A stretch of DNA of 64,000 bases from Neptuniibacter sp. CAU 1671 (GCF_029222905.1 NZ_JARHUE010000005.1:220816-284815), one strand, 5' to 3'; positions 1 to 10,479 are shown, numbered from the stretch's first letter. Translations and numbers: made by a program. The notes: generated by a model not told the origin, from the letters alone.

Positions 1-854
1 TCGACATGGAAGTCGGAGCAGGTACTTTCCATCCCGCAACCTTTCTGCGTGCGATCGGACCCGAGACCTGGCGTTCCGCCTATGTCCAGCCAAGCCGCCG
101 TCCAACCGACGGACGCTACGGCGAAAACCCAAACCGTTTGCAGCACTACTACCAGTTTCAGGTGGTACTGAAGCCCTCTCCGGACAATATTCAGGAGCTC
201 TATCTGGGCTCATTGCAGCGCATGGGCGTTGATCTGAGCATCCACGACGTTCGCTTTGTCGAAGACAACTGGGAATCTCCGACGCTGGGTGCCTGGGGTC
301 TCGGCTGGGAGGTCTGGCTAAACGGCATGGAAGTGACTCAGTTCACCTACTTCCAGCAGGCGGGCGGTCTGGAGTGTTATCCGGTCACTGGCGAGATTAC
401 CTACGGCCTGGAACGTATCGCCATGTATCTGCAGAACGTGGACAGCGTGTACGACCTGATCTGGGCCAAGAACCCGGACGGCTCCGTGGTGACCTACGGC
501 GACGTGTTCCACCAGAACGAAGTGGAGATGTCCGCCTATAACTTCGAACAGGCCGATGTCCCTGCACTGTTTGGCAATTTTGATCATTACGAAAAAGAGT
601 GTGAAAAGCTGCTGGCTGCCGGCCTGCCGCTGCCCGCCTATGAAATGGTTCTGAAAGCCTCTCACACCTTTAACCTGCTGGACGCCCGCCATGCGATCTC
701 GGTCACAGAGCGTCAGCGTTTTATCCTGCGGGTTCGCACGCTGGCACGCAGCGTTGCTCATGCTTATTTTGATGCCCGCAAGGCACTCGGTTTCCCGTTG
801 GCACCGGAAGCACTGCGTCAGGAAGTACTGGCCAACTGCGAGGAGAGCAACTGA
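1..854 (+). CDS. glyQ: Glycyl-tRNA synthetase alpha subunit, 5' truncated by window edge
   Basis: Alpha chain of the tetrameric (alpha2beta2) bacterial glycyl-tRNA synthetase, which charges tRNA-Gly in the cytoplasm. The reading frame is open from base 3 and begins inside the family's N-terminal motif ([14 protein letters not shown]), so roughly the first 30 residues lie outside the window; the ATG at 6 is an internal methionine. Class II aminoacylation-core sequences such as [20 protein letters not shown] and the ERIAMYLQ segment are visible. The TGA stop overlaps the ATG of glyS by one base, so the two subunits are translationally coupled. Confidence 0.97.
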   Translation, partial: DMEVGAGTFHPATFLRAIGPETWRSAYVQPSRRPTDGRYGENPNRLQHYYQFQVVLKPSPDNIQELYLGSLQRMGVDLSIHDVRFVEDNWESPTLGAWGLGWEVWLNGMEVTQFTYFQQAGGLECYPVTGEITYGLERIAMYLQNVDSVYDLIWAKNPDGSVVTYGDVFHQNEVEMSAYNFEQADVPALFGNFDHYEKECEKLLAAGLPLPAYEMVLKASHTFNLLDARHAISVTERQRFILRVRTLARSVAHAYFDARKALGFPLAPEALRQEVLANCEESN

Positions 855-2905
855 TGGCACAGCACGATTTTCTGGTAGAACTGGGCACTGAAGAGCTGCC
901 ACCTAAAGCGCTGAAAACCCTGTCTGATGCCTTCACTCAAGGCATTGTTGCCGGACTGGCTGAAGCCGGTGTGTTGCACGGCGAAGTGATCAGCTATGCA
1001 TCACCACGCCGACTGGCCACACTGATTCGCGCGGTGGATGAAAAACAAGCCGATCGTGATATTGAAAAACGCGGACCTTCCGTCAAAGCACCTGAACAGG
1101 CGGTCGAAGGTTTTGCCCGCTCCTGCGGTGCCACGCTGGATCAGTTGCAGACCGAATCTACCGCCAAAGGCGATTACTACGTCTTCCGTGCCACCGAAGC
1201 AGGCAAAGCCACCACCGCGTTGCTGCCGGCACTGGTCGATCAGTCTCTGGCTAAACTGCCGATCCCCAAGCGCATGCGCTGGGGTGCCTCACGGGTTGAG
1301 TTTGTCCGCCCGGTACACTGGCTGGTGATGCTGTTTGGTGATGAAGTGGTGGATTGCGAAATCCTGGGCCTGACCTCTGGCCGCAAAACCCGTGGCCACC
1401 GTTTCCACTACAACCACGAGATCGAACTGATCAGCCCATCTGAATATGTAGAAAATCTGCGTACTCCGGGCCACGTGGTGGCTGATTTTGCTGAGCGTCG
1501 TGAGCAGATCCGCCAGCAGATCATTGCCGAGGGTGAAAAACTCGGTGGTGTCACCCAGATTGATCCTGACCTGCTGGATGAAGTGACCGCCCTGAACGAA
1601 TGGCCTGTCGCACTCACCGGTCGTTTTGAAGAACGTTTCCTGGACGTGCCCGCGGAAGCCCTGATCTCTTCCATGAAAGAGCATCAGAAATACTTCCACG
1701 TACTGGATGCCCAGCACAACCTGATGCCGAACTTCATCACCATTGCCAACATCGTTTCTAACGATCCGCGGCAGGTGGTTGAGGGTAACGAAAAGGTGAT
1801 TCGCCCACGTCTGTCAGATGCGGCGTTTTTCTTTGAAACCGATAAGAAAACCACGCTGGAATCCCGGGTCGAAAAACTCAAGGACATCGTTTTCCAGAAC
1901 GAACTGGGCACCCTGCACAACAAAGCCACCCGCATCAGTTCTCTGGCCGGCGTCATTGCTGAGCAGCTGAGTGCAGACAAGGCTAAAGCCGAACGTGCTG
2001 GCCTGCTGTGTAAAGCCGACCTGATGACCGATATGGTCTACGAATTCACCGATCTGCAGGGCCTGATGGGTTACCACTACGCACTGCATGATGGCGAAGA
2101 TGAAGAGGTGGCACTGGCGCAGAATGAACATTACATGCCGCGTTTTGCCGGTGATGAACTGCCGACAACCGCCTCCGGTATCGCCGTGGCCATCGCCGAC
2201 CGCCTGGATACCCTGACCGGTCTGTTTGGCATCAATCAGCCACCGACAGGCTCCAAGGATCCATTTGCCCTGCGCCGCGCGGCGCTGGGCGTACTGCGTA
2301 TCATTGTGGAGCGCGAACTGGATCTGGATCTGCGTCAGTTGCTGACCATTGCTGCCGACAATCACACCTCGCTGCCGGGCCGTGAAGGTCTGGAAGACAA
2401 GGTGCTGGATTTCATGCTGGACCGTTTCCGTGCCTGGTATGAAGATGCTGGCATCCCGGTTGGTGTGTTCCTGTCAGTGATGGCACTGAAACCCAGCCGC
2501 CCGCTGGATTTTGATCGCCGCGTTAAGGCCGTCAGCCACTTCCGTAACCTGGTGGAAGCGGAAGCACTGGCTGCTGCGAACAAGCGCGTATCCAATATCC
2601 TGAGTAAACAGGGTTCGTTGCCACAGTCCGAAGTCAACACGACACTGCTGACTGAAAAAGCCGAGCAGGCGCTGGCGGATGCCATCGCAACTCAGCAGGC
2701 AGCACTGGAGCCGCTGTTCGCCGCAGGCAACTATCAGGCAGCCCTGGAATCCCTGTCCGCCCTGCGTGAGACTGTGGATGCCTTCTTTGAAGACGTGATG
2801 GTGATGGCTGAAGATGAAGCAGTGCGCAACAACCGTCTGGCGCTGCTGAACCAGCTACGCGGCCTGTTCCTGGGCGTTGCCGATATATCACTGCTGGGCA
2901 GCTAA
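854..2905 (+). CDS. glyS: Glycyl-tRNA synthetase beta subunit
   Basis: Beta chain (683 aa, close to the usual ~690) of the heterotetrameric glycyl-tRNA synthetase; it contributes tRNA recognition through an HD-like domain and a C-terminal anticodon-binding domain. The N-terminus [20 protein letters not shown] is the family signature. It overlaps glyQ by one base (TGATG) and is followed 16 bases later by a strong hairpin terminator shared with the convergent argA. Confidence 0.98.
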   Translation: MAQHDFLVELGTEELPPKALKTLSDAFTQGIVAGLAEAGVLHGEVISYASPRRLATLIRAVDEKQADRDIEKRGPSVKAPEQAVEGFARSCGATLDQLQTESTAKGDYYVFRATEAGKATTALLPALVDQSLAKLPIPKRMRWGASRVEFVRPVHWLVMLFGDEVVDCEILGLTSGRKTRGHRFHYNHEIELISPSEYVENLRTPGHVVADFAERREQIRQQIIAEGEKLGGVTQIDPDLLDEVTALNEWPVALTGRFEERFLDVPAEALISSMKEHQKYFHVLDAQHNLMPNFITIANIVSNDPRQVVEGNEKVIRPRLSDAAFFFETDKKTTLESRVEKLKDIVFQNELGTLHNKATRISSLAGVIAEQLSADKAKAERAGLLCKADLMTDMVYEFTDLQGLMGYHYALHDGEDEEVALAQNEHYMPRFAGDELPTTASGIAVAIADRLDTLTGLFGINQPPTGSKDPFALRRAALGVLRIIVERELDLDLRQLLTIAADNHTSLPGREGLEDKVLDFMLDRFRAWYEDAGIPVGVFLSVMALKPSRPLDFDRRVKAVSHFRNLVEAEALAAANKRVSNILSKQGSLPQSEVNTTLLTEKAEQALADAIATQQAALEPLFAAGNYQAALESLSALRETVDAFFEDVMVMAEDEAVRNNRLALLNQLRGLFLGVADISLLGS

Positions 2906-2920
2906 ACTCTGCCCGAAATA

Positions 2921-2955
2921 AAAAAGGCCGCGGGGTAACCCAGCGGCCTTTTTTT
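2921..2955. terminator. Bidirectional rho-independent terminator between glyS and argA
   Basis: GC-rich inverted repeat (AAGGCCGC...GCGGCCTT, with the loop GGGTAACCCA region partly paired) flanked by an A run on the left and a T run on the right, so it can terminate both glyS and the convergent argA. Confidence 0.88.
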
Positions 2956-2970
2956 GTATCCATAACCTGC

Positions 2971-4308
2971 TCAGAGGCTCTTGATAAAAACCTTGGAGTT
3001 ACGCTGCAGGTTGTACATTGCCTTTTTCGAACCCGGTAACTGGTCGATATCAGCCGGTACAAACCCCCGCTCCAGAAACCAGTGTGCGGTTTTGGTGGTC
3101 AGTACAAACAACGAATGAATGCCCTGCGCTTCTGCCTGAGCCTCAATCAGCTTCAATAGCTGATCACCCCGACTGCCGCCTTTGTACTCGCCGGAAACCA
3201 CCACACAGGCCAACTCAGCCATCTGCTGCTCCGGAAAAGGATACAACGCCGCACAGCCAATCACCGCACCGTCCCGTTCAATCAGGGTAAAGCGCTCGAT
3301 TTCATTCTCCAGAATCTCGCGGGAACGACGCACCAGCGTACCATCCTGCTCCAGTGGATGAATCAATTCCAGAATCGCACCGACATCCTCAATCGAGGCC
3401 TGACGCAAAACCTCATAGGACTCCGGCAGAATCATGGTGCCGGAGCCTTCACGGGTAAACAGTTCAGCCAGCAGCGCGCCATCGGTCTGATAGCTGATCA
3501 GATGACAGCGTTTAACGCCCGAACGACAGGCCTTAACCGCGGCATCCAGATGCCGCGACAGCTCGGTATGCGGTTGCTGCGGATCAGTCAGCGACGTCAG
3601 GTAATTGGCCACCAGCCGCTCCGCCGTGCGGGTCAACAACTCACTGCGCAGGGTGCCGGTGCTGTCCAGCACACCAGACTCACTGCCAAACAGAATCAGC
3701 TTGTCCGCTTCCAGTGCCGCCGCCGCGCAGGTAGCCACATCTTCCACCGCCAGATTGAAAATCTCACCGGTGGGGGAATAACCCAAATGTGACAGCAAAA
3801 CAATATTGCCGCCATCCAGTTGCTGCCGGATGCCCTTGGCATCCATCCGGCGCACTTCGCCGGTATGGGCCATATCCACCCCGTCCAGCACACCCACCGG
3901 TTTGGCCGTCACAAAGTTGCCGGACACCACCTTGATGCGTGCGCCCGCCATCGGCGTATTGGGCAGCCCCAGCGACAACCGCGCTTCAATTTCAGCCCGC
4001 ACTACGGCGGCTGCCTCAATCACGCAGTTGAGGGTTTCCACATCCGTAATGCGCAGATGGTGATGCAAACGGGAAGGGATCTGTTTCTGCTGCAACCGTT
4101 CACCAATCTGAGGGCGAGAGCCATGCACCAGAATCAGACGTACGCCGAGACTGTTCAGCAGCGCAATGTCATGCACGATGTTGGCGAAATTGGCATCCGC
4201 CACAGTTTCACCATCCAGCATCAGCACAAAGGTGTTTCCCCGATGCGCATTGATGTAGGGCGATGAGTGACGGAACCAGTTTACGTAGTCTTCTGTAGCC
4301 TTATTCAC
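2971..4308 (-). CDS. argA: Amino-acid N-acetyltransferase (N-acetylglutamate synthase)
   Basis: Makes N-acetylglutamate from glutamate and acetyl-CoA, the first step of arginine synthesis. 445 aa, the classical ArgA architecture: an amino-acid-kinase-like domain (about residues 1-290; LILVHGSRPQIGERL near residue 57) that in the family binds arginine as feedback inhibitor, followed by a GNAT domain (about 295-445) with the acetyl-CoA loop YKGGSRGDQLL. Starts with GTG (4306-4308). It lies 15 bases after argE on the same strand, so the two are probably one argEA transcript. Downstream it ends at the terminator shared with glyS. Confidence 0.96.
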   Translation of the reverse strand: MNKATEDYVNWFRHSSPYINAHRGNTFVLMLDGETVADANFANIVHDIALLNSLGVRLILVHGSRPQIGERLQQKQIPSRLHHHLRITDVETLNCVIEAAAVVRAEIEARLSLGLPNTPMAGARIKVVSGNFVTAKPVGVLDGVDMAHTGEVRRMDAKGIRQQLDGGNIVLLSHLGYSPTGEIFNLAVEDVATCAAAALEADKLILFGSESGVLDSTGTLRSELLTRTAERLVANYLTSLTDPQQPHTELSRHLDAAVKACRSGVKRCHLISYQTDGALLAELFTREGSGTMILPESYEVLRQASIEDVGAILELIHPLEQDGTLVRRSREILENEIERFTLIERDGAVIGCAALYPFPEQQMAELACVVVSGEYKGGSRGDQLLKLIEAQAEAQGIHSLFVLTTKTAHWFLERGFVPADIDQLPGSKKAMYNLQRNSKVFIKSL

Positions 4309-4323
4309 GCGGCTAAAACCTTT

Positions 4324-5475
4324 TTACAGACAGTAAGTTGCAATCATTTTTTCCAATAGTGCCACTGTAGGCTCGATCTGACTAAAAGCCAAATATTCAT
4401 CCGGCTGATGCGCCTGATCAATGCTGCCGGGCCCCAGCACAATGGTATCCATGCCCAGATCCTGCAGGAACGGCGCCTCGGTACCGAACGCCACCGACTG
4501 GGCCTGATAACCGGTCAGCTTCTCAGCCATTTTCACCAGATCAGAATCCTTCTGGTTAGCAAACGGCGGTATGCCCGGGAACAGCGCCTCAGTGGTAAGG
4601 ATTACGCCATGGGCTTCTGCAATCGGTGTCAGCCGTCGGGTCACATCTTCGCGCAGGTTTTCCAGATTCATGCCGGGCAACGGACGCAGGTCATATTCCA
4701 GTTCACAGCGGGCACAGATCCGGTTGGGGTTGTCACCGCCGTGAATACAGCCCAGATTCATAGTGGGTTCGGCAATTTTAAAATCACTGTTACGAAAATC
4801 CCGCTGCAGCTCCTGGCGGAAACTCACCAGTTCATTCAGCACATCCCGCATCGCCTCCAGCGCGCTGGCGCCCAGTGACGGATCAGACGAATGCCCGGCA
4901 CGCCCCTGGATTCTCACTGCTTCCATCATCATGCCTTTGTGCATGTAGATCGGCTGCATAGAGGTCGGCTCACCGATAATGGCGTAGCGTGCCTTGGGTT
5001 TACCGGCCTCGGCCAGCGCCCGGGCACCGCACATAGAGCTCTCCTCGTCTGCCGTCGCCAGAATAATCAAAGGCTGCTGCAGCGGCTGATCAACAAACTT
5101 ACGCGCCGCCTCAATCGCAATCGGGAAAAAGCCCTTCATGTCACAGGTACCCAAGCCATAAAAACGGTTGTCTTTTTCTGTCAGCTTGAAGGGGTCACTG
5201 TTCCAAAGCTCCGGATTACAGGGCACGGTGTCGGTATGACCGGACAACACTAAGCCCCCGGGACCGGTACCCAGCGTCGCAATCAGATTCGCTTTACCGG
5301 GTTGACCCGGAATGGGCATAACCTCAGTCCGAAACCCCAGACTGCTCAGCCAGCCTTCCAGTTTTTCAATGACGCCCAGATTGCTCTGATCGAGATCCGC
5401 TCGGGTGCAACTGATCGATGGCGATGCGATCAATTCATTGAGCATGGCGACCAGGGACGGGCAGGGGGTGGACAT
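4324..5475 (-). CDS. argE: Acetylornithine deacetylase
   Basis: M20 metallopeptidase-family enzyme that removes the acetyl group from N-acetylornithine, completing the linear ornithine pathway. Metal and catalytic motifs are intact: LSGHTDTVP, GLGTCDMKG, TADEESS, IIGEPTSMQ and the late His in IDQAHQPDEY. The frame is open 35 codons further upstream, but the ATG at 5475 has a GAGG ribosome site eight bases before it and gives 383 aa, the standard ArgE length, so I chose it. Upstream gene of an argE-argA pair; it diverges from the CYTH gene. Having both argA and argE implies the linear rather than the ArgJ-recycling pathway, though argJ elsewhere cannot be excluded. Confidence 0.95.
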   Translation of the reverse strand: MSTPCPSLVAMLNELIASPSISCTRADLDQSNLGVIEKLEGWLSSLGFRTEVMPIPGQPGKANLIATLGTGPGGLVLSGHTDTVPCNPELWNSDPFKLTEKDNRFYGLGTCDMKGFFPIAIEAARKFVDQPLQQPLIILATADEESSMCGARALAEAGKPKARYAIIGEPTSMQPIYMHKGMMMEAVRIQGRAGHSSDPSLGASALEAMRDVLNELVSFRQELQRDFRNSDFKIAEPTMNLGCIHGGDNPNRICARCELEYDLRPLPGMNLENLREDVTRRLTPIAEAHGVILTTEALFPGIPPFANQKDSDLVKMAEKLTGYQAQSVAFGTEAPFLQDLGMDTIVLGPGSIDQAHQPDEYLAFSQIEPTVALLEKMIATYCL

Positions 5476-5605
5476 ACGGTAATCCTCTATGTTGATACCT
5501 CGTCTCATTGTGCCAGTTTGCGACAAAATATCTATTGGTCTGCGCATATTCGGCGCCCGGCTTGAGGTAGACTTATACAAAAACAGGGATCTTGATGTTT
5601 AGCCC

Positions 5606-6589
5606 ATGGCACTGGAAATCGAACTCAAATTAAGCCTGCAACCCAACGCGGTTACAGCACTGCTGAATCACCCACTGCTGCATAGCGCCCGCGCCAACGA
5701 TCTGGGCACCCGCAGACTGGAAAACATCTATTACGATACCGCCGATCAGCGGCTGCGCCAGCAGCGCATTGCCCTGCGGGTGCGCAACAAGCAGGGACAG
5801 TATATTCAGACGCTGAAAGGCGGCGGCCAGGCCCGCGGAGGGATGCACACCCGGCAGGAGTGGGAGTGGACAATCCCCACCGCAACACTGGTACCTGAAC
5901 TGCTGCAGGACACACCCCTGACTGAGCTGCTGCCTTTGGCGGAGCTTGAAACCTTGCTGCAACCGGCATTCAGCACCGATTTTGAGCGGCATATCTGGAT
6001 CGTGTCGGACCCGGCAGCAACACCCCCGCTGAAAGTCGAGCTGGCACTGGATCAGGGCAGGGTGACGACACTTCAACGCTCAGATGGAACCAGTGATGCT
6101 ATTTGTGAGCTTGAACTGGAACTGCTGGAAGGTTCCCCCGCTCAGCTCATAACACTGGCCCTGCAACTGGCTGAACAGCTGCCATTGCTGGTCAATGACG
6201 TCAGCAAAGCCCAGCGTGGCTACCGGTTACTGTCGCCTGCTGCTCAGCCCTCGCTGCTGACGTCTGACCCCTTGGCACCTATTTCAGCTCAGATCCAGAC
6301 GCAGCTCTCAAACTGGCTGCGCAGCGTTGAGTTCTGGCAATACAGTCAACAGACTGAAGCGTTTGCGGCGCTAATAGCCGCTTTTTCGGCACTGAATGAC
6401 CTACTGAGTGACCCTCAACTTGAGCTACCGGCGCCACTGAAAGCGATGCAACAGCAATTGGCAGCCCGGCTCAGCACAGGTGACGGCCGGGAGTTTTCCG
6501 CCCTACTGGAGACGCCACTGCCGGGACTGTTCTGTCTGCACCTGTTGCAGTGGCTACTGGTCGAGGATGACCTTCAGGCAAACGCCTAA
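5606..6589 (+). CDS. CYTH-domain inorganic triphosphatase (YgiF-like)
   Basis: N-terminal CYTH domain (about residues 1-205) with the diagnostic ExExK motif in MALEIELKLSL and the basic/acidic strands RIALRVRNK, YIQTLKGGG, EWEWTI and CELELELLEG that form the triphosphate tunnel. In the family this hydrolyses inorganic triphosphate. The C-terminal ~120 residues are helical but much shorter than the CHAD domain of E. coli YgiF (433 aa in total), so CHAD is reduced or lost here. It directly precedes glnE, the same gene order as ygiF-glnE in E. coli, supporting orthology. Confidence 0.88.
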   Translation: MALEIELKLSLQPNAVTALLNHPLLHSARANDLGTRRLENIYYDTADQRLRQQRIALRVRNKQGQYIQTLKGGGQARGGMHTRQEWEWTIPTATLVPELLQDTPLTELLPLAELETLLQPAFSTDFERHIWIVSDPAATPPLKVELALDQGRVTTLQRSDGTSDAICELELELLEGSPAQLITLALQLAEQLPLLVNDVSKAQRGYRLLSPAAQPSLLTSDPLAPISAQIQTQLSNWLRSVEFWQYSQQTEAFAALIAAFSALNDLLSDPQLELPAPLKAMQQQLAARLSTGDGREFSALLETPLPGLFCLHLLQWLLVEDDLQANA

Positions 6590-6634
6590 CAATAAGAACT
6601 TGCAGTCCTGCCGGGCTGCCTTCAGGAGAGCATC

Positions 6635-9529
6635 ATGCACCTGCCCGATCCGGAAAACCTGTCCACCTCGTTGCACACACTGCTGGAGCAGCAGTCACAA
6701 TCGTTGCAGGATGTGCTGGGAACACTGCCGAGCCTGAGTACGGCGTATCAGGAGCAGTTAAGCCGTGTGGTGCTGGGCAGTGATTTTGTGACCGATCAAC
6801 TGAAGCGCCAGCCGCATCTATTAAGCGATCTGGTTGAAAGCGGTGACCTGCAACAGCATTACAGCCCGGACACCTACGCCTCCCGCTTGCAGACCCTGTT
6901 ATCTGAGGCCACTGACGAAGCCTCACTGCACCGTGTTTTACGCAAGTTTCGTCAGCGCGAGCAGGTACGGCTGATCTGGCGCGACCTGTGCCGACTCAAC
7001 AACATGCAGGAAACCACCCGGGAGCTCTCCTGGCTGGCGGATGCCTGTATCGATCAGACGCTGCAGTGGCTCTATCAGGATGCCTGCCAGCGCTGGGGCA
7101 CACCCCACAGCCGCGATAACCAGCCCCAGCAGATGGTGATACTGGGCATGGGCAAGCTGGGTGCCAATGAACTTAACCTCTCATCGGATATCGATCTGAT
7201 TTTTGTTTATCCGGAAAACGGCGAAACTCAGGGTGCGCACCGCACGCTGGAAAATCAGGACTTTTTCATTCGCCTTGGCAAAAAACTGATTCAGGCGCTG
7301 GATAACCAGACCGTGGACGGTTTTGTGTTCCGAGTCGATATGAGACTCCGGCCTTTCGGCTCTGCCGGACCGTTGGCGATCAGCTTTGACGCCATGGAAG
7401 GGTACTATCAGGATCATGGCCGGGAGTGGGAACGCTACGCCATGATCAAAGCCCGGGTTGTCGCCGGCGATAAACCCGCCGGTGAAACGCTGATGCAAAT
7501 TCTGCGTCCCTTCGTCTACCGCAAATATATCGACTTCAGCGTGTTTGATTCGCTACGCGAAATGAAGGAGATGATCAGCCGGGAAGTCCGCCGCAAGGGA
7601 CTGGACCACAACGTCAAACTCGGCGCTGGTGGTATTCGCGAGGTGGAGTTTATCGTGCAGGTGTTTCAGCTGTTGCGAGGCGGTCGTGATCATCGTCTGC
7701 AACGGCGTGAACTGTGCTGGGTGCTGCCCCATCTGCCAGAGTGGGTCGGCATGCCTGATTACGCCGCCCAGGAACTGATGGATGCCTATATTTTTCTACG
7801 TAACACCGAACACGCCATTCAGGCGCAGGCCGACAAACAAACCCAGGAGCTGCCAACGGACCCGCTACCGAAAGAACGCCTTGCCTTCAGCATGGGTTTT
7901 AGCGACTGGGATAGCTTCTCATCAGAACTTAAAGGGCACAGAGAAAAAGTAAGTACCCACTTCAAAGCCCTGATCAGCGATGTTAAAGAACACGACTCCG
8001 ACGACGACCGCCAATGCGATCAGCAAAGCTGGCTCAGTCTGTGGAAGGATGACTGGGAAGATCCGGCTGCCATTGCACTGCTGACCGAGAAGGGTTTTGA
8101 CAACCCGGAAGCCGCCTGGAAAACATTAAAAGACCTGCGGGACAGCCGATCTGTTCAGCTATTACAGCAGGTGGCGGTTGAACGTTTACTGGCGCTGCTG
8201 CCGGTTCTGTTGCATCAGGTCTGCCAGACCAAAAACAGCAGCGAAACCCTGAGCCGGGTGTTTCAACTGGTGCAGGCGGTGCTGCGCCGTTCCGCCTATC
8301 TGGTCATGCTGTCTGAAAATCCATCTGCCCTGCAGCAACTGGTCCGTTTGTGTTCTGCTTCCAGCTGGTTTGCTGACAAGCTGGCGCAACAGCCCATCCT
8401 GCTGGATGAACTGATCGACAGCCGGTCTCTGTATGAACTGCCCGACACCCACCAGCTAAGTAATGAGCTGCGCCAGCAACTGCTGCGCATACCGGAAGAT
8501 GATATCGAGCAGTTAATGGATGCCCTGCGCTATTTCAAAAATGCCCATTTGCTTAAAGTGGCAGCGTCTGAAATCACCGGCGCACTGCCGTTGATGAAGG
8601 TGAGCGATTACCTCACCTGGACCGCTGAGGTGATTCTGCAAGCGGTACTGCAGATGGCCTGGCGTTTAATGACCGAGAAACATGGTCTGCCGATGAAAGC
8701 ACCGGGGCAGCCCTGTGATCCGGATTTTATCATCGTAGGTTATGGCAAACTGGGCGGGATCGAACTCTCCTACGGATCGGATCTGGATCTGGTATTTATC
8801 CATGCAGCAGATCCCAATTTGAATACTGACGGTGACAAATCCATCGTGAACTCGGTGTTTTTCACCCGTCTGGGCCAGAAGATCATCCATATCCTGAACA
8901 CCCTGACCACCTCGGGCCAGCTGTATGAAGTGGATATGCGGCTGCGTCCCTCTGGTAACTCCGGCCTGCTGGTATCCTCCCTGTCCGCTTTTGAGCGTTA
9001 TCAAACGGTGGATGCCTGGACCTGGGAACATCAGGCACTGGTCCGAGCCCGTGTTGTGGCCGGAGACCCAGAACTTAAAGGTGCCTTTGAAGCGGTGCGT
9101 GCAGAGATTCTTAGCCGAACACGTGAGCAGGAAACACTGCGCGCTGAAGTGGTGGAGATGCGAACCAAAATGCTCAGGCATCTCGGCAGTAAAACAGAGC
9201 AGCAGTTTGATCTGAAGCACGACCGGGGCGGCATTGTCGATATCGAATTCATGGTTCAGTACACCGTGCTGGCCAATGCAGCTCAACACCCCGCATTGCT
9301 AACCTATACCGACAACATCCGCATACTGGATGCGGCTGAAGCCTGCGGTCTGGTCAGCACAACGGATGCTGAGACCCTTAGAGAGGCCTACAAATCCTTC
9401 CGTGCAGCAGGCCATCTTCAGGCGTTGCAGGATCAGTCAGGCGTGCTTGAAGAACATGAGATGACGGATCTGCGCGATGCTGTTGCCACTATCTGGTATC
9501 AGATGATGGAGCCCGACAGCCCTGCATGA
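6635..9529 (+). CDS. glnE: Bifunctional glutamine synthetase adenylyltransferase/deadenylylase
   Basis: Adenylylates and deadenylylates glutamine synthetase in response to PII and glutamine. 964 aa with the expected duplicated nucleotidyltransferase domains: the first carries GMGKLGANELNLSSDIDLI (around residue 170, deadenylylase), the second GYGKLGGIELSYGSDLDLVF (around residue 705, adenylylase), with a helical linker between. Start ATG at 6635 has an AGGAG site (CAGGAGAGCATC). Probably co-transcribed with the CYTH gene 45 bases upstream. Its signalling partners, two PII proteins, are encoded at 28.5 and 30.3 kb. Confidence 0.98.
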   Translation: MHLPDPENLSTSLHTLLEQQSQSLQDVLGTLPSLSTAYQEQLSRVVLGSDFVTDQLKRQPHLLSDLVESGDLQQHYSPDTYASRLQTLLSEATDEASLHRVLRKFRQREQVRLIWRDLCRLNNMQETTRELSWLADACIDQTLQWLYQDACQRWGTPHSRDNQPQQMVILGMGKLGANELNLSSDIDLIFVYPENGETQGAHRTLENQDFFIRLGKKLIQALDNQTVDGFVFRVDMRLRPFGSAGPLAISFDAMEGYYQDHGREWERYAMIKARVVAGDKPAGETLMQILRPFVYRKYIDFSVFDSLREMKEMISREVRRKGLDHNVKLGAGGIREVEFIVQVFQLLRGGRDHRLQRRELCWVLPHLPEWVGMPDYAAQELMDAYIFLRNTEHAIQAQADKQTQELPTDPLPKERLAFSMGFSDWDSFSSELKGHREKVSTHFKALISDVKEHDSDDDRQCDQQSWLSLWKDDWEDPAAIALLTEKGFDNPEAAWKTLKDLRDSRSVQLLQQVAVERLLALLPVLLHQVCQTKNSSETLSRVFQLVQAVLRRSAYLVMLSENPSALQQLVRLCSASSWFADKLAQQPILLDELIDSRSLYELPDTHQLSNELRQQLLRIPEDDIEQLMDALRYFKNAHLLKVAASEITGALPLMKVSDYLTWTAEVILQAVLQMAWRLMTEKHGLPMKAPGQPCDPDFIIVGYGKLGGIELSYGSDLDLVFIHAADPNLNTDGDKSIVNSVFFTRLGQKIIHILNTLTTSGQLYEVDMRLRPSGNSGLLVSSLSAFERYQTVDAWTWEHQALVRARVVAGDPELKGAFEAVRAEILSRTREQETLRAEVVEMRTKMLRHLGSKTEQQFDLKHDRGGIVDIEFMVQYTVLANAAQHPALLTYTDNIRILDAAEACGLVSTTDAETLREAYKSFRAAGHLQALQDQSGVLEEHEMTDLRDAVATIWYQMMEPDSPA

Positions 9530-9740
9530 CAATACAGTGACGGAGTTTCCTGCTGCAGCGCAGCGATGGTGTACTTTAAACAATAGAGTTATGCCGAAAT
9601 TAGCATGACAATATCGCACGCGCGAACTAAGCTTGGAGGTAATTGTTGGCGATCTCCAGGCTTTTCCCTTCAAGACCCCAGGTTCCAGTAGCGAACCCTT
9701 ACTCCAATGGATTACTGCTCCAAAGCACGGCTGCTTAGCT

Positions 9741-10466
9741 ATGAAATATATTGCTTATAAACGCTATCATGGCGTTCAGACATTTACGTCTAAAACCGAA
9801 TTATTTGATGTGATCGGGCAGGCTGAAGAGGATGCGTTTTTTCTCAAGGTCTTTCAGGTCGACATTACTGAACCACGTCTGTTTGACCAGTTAATGGCCA
9901 GCTTCCCCCACCTGTTCAGTGCCATGATGTCTTGGGAGATGAACCACCGCGACTGGTATACCAGTTTTGAATTTCATGCCTCGCGTGCACTAAGTCGTAC
10001 CGTGCAGCTGCTGTTTGACAGTTTCAGGACTAACGTTCTGACCCTGATCGTGCACAACCATAAAATTCGTATTGTGAACGAACGCCCGCTGGGGAAAATC
10101 AGCGATTTCCCAACACAACCTGCTTTGCCGCTGAGCGTAACAACCCAGCAGGCCCGTCCGGTAGACAGCGAGAATCCATCCCGTCAGTTACAGATGCGGC
10201 TATATACTCTGCGCAAAGAGATTCATGCCGATGAGGGCTCAGCCCGGGTACCGAGTGAAATTCTGGCCCGGCTCAACACCCGCACCAAGTCAGAACTGAT
10301 CAATCTGTTGCGACTGGGCATGTTCGACCTGCCGCAGCTGCAACAGGTCCTGTCGCAATATCAGAGCGAAACCCTGTCCACAGCAGACACCGATGCGCTG
10401 TTCCAATGGTTAAAACAATCTGAATATGCTCTGACAACAGGCACGCAAACGCCGCATACAGGCTAA
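9741..10466 (+). CDS. Conserved-looking hypothetical protein
   Basis: I do not recognise this 241-aa protein. No signal peptide or membrane segment is visible. The N-terminal half is rich in aromatic residues (FPHLFSAMMSWEMNHRDWYT), followed by a proline/glutamine linker and a helical C-terminus. The frame is open from a TTG at 9633, which would add 36 residues, but that stretch looks non-coding and its GGAGGT sits inside the first codons; the ATG at 9741 has no clear ribosome site, so the start is uncertain. Codon usage resembles its neighbours. It stands alone between glnE and the ilvE terminator. Confidence 0.7.
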   Translation: MKYIAYKRYHGVQTFTSKTELFDVIGQAEEDAFFLKVFQVDITEPRLFDQLMASFPHLFSAMMSWEMNHRDWYTSFEFHASRALSRTVQLLFDSFRTNVLTLIVHNHKIRIVNERPLGKISDFPTQPALPLSVTTQQARPVDSENPSRQLQMRLYTLRKEIHADEGSARVPSEILARLNTRTKSELINLLRLGMFDLPQLQQVLSQYQSETLSTADTDALFQWLKQSEYALTTGTQTPHTG

Positions 10467-10479
10467 CAGGAGCACCAAC

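Noticed and set aside
9633..9740. TTG-initiated N-terminal extension of the unknown gene
   Set aside because: The GGAGGT overlaps the codons themselves and cannot serve that start; the extension lacks protein-like character. Kept only as a start uncertainty.
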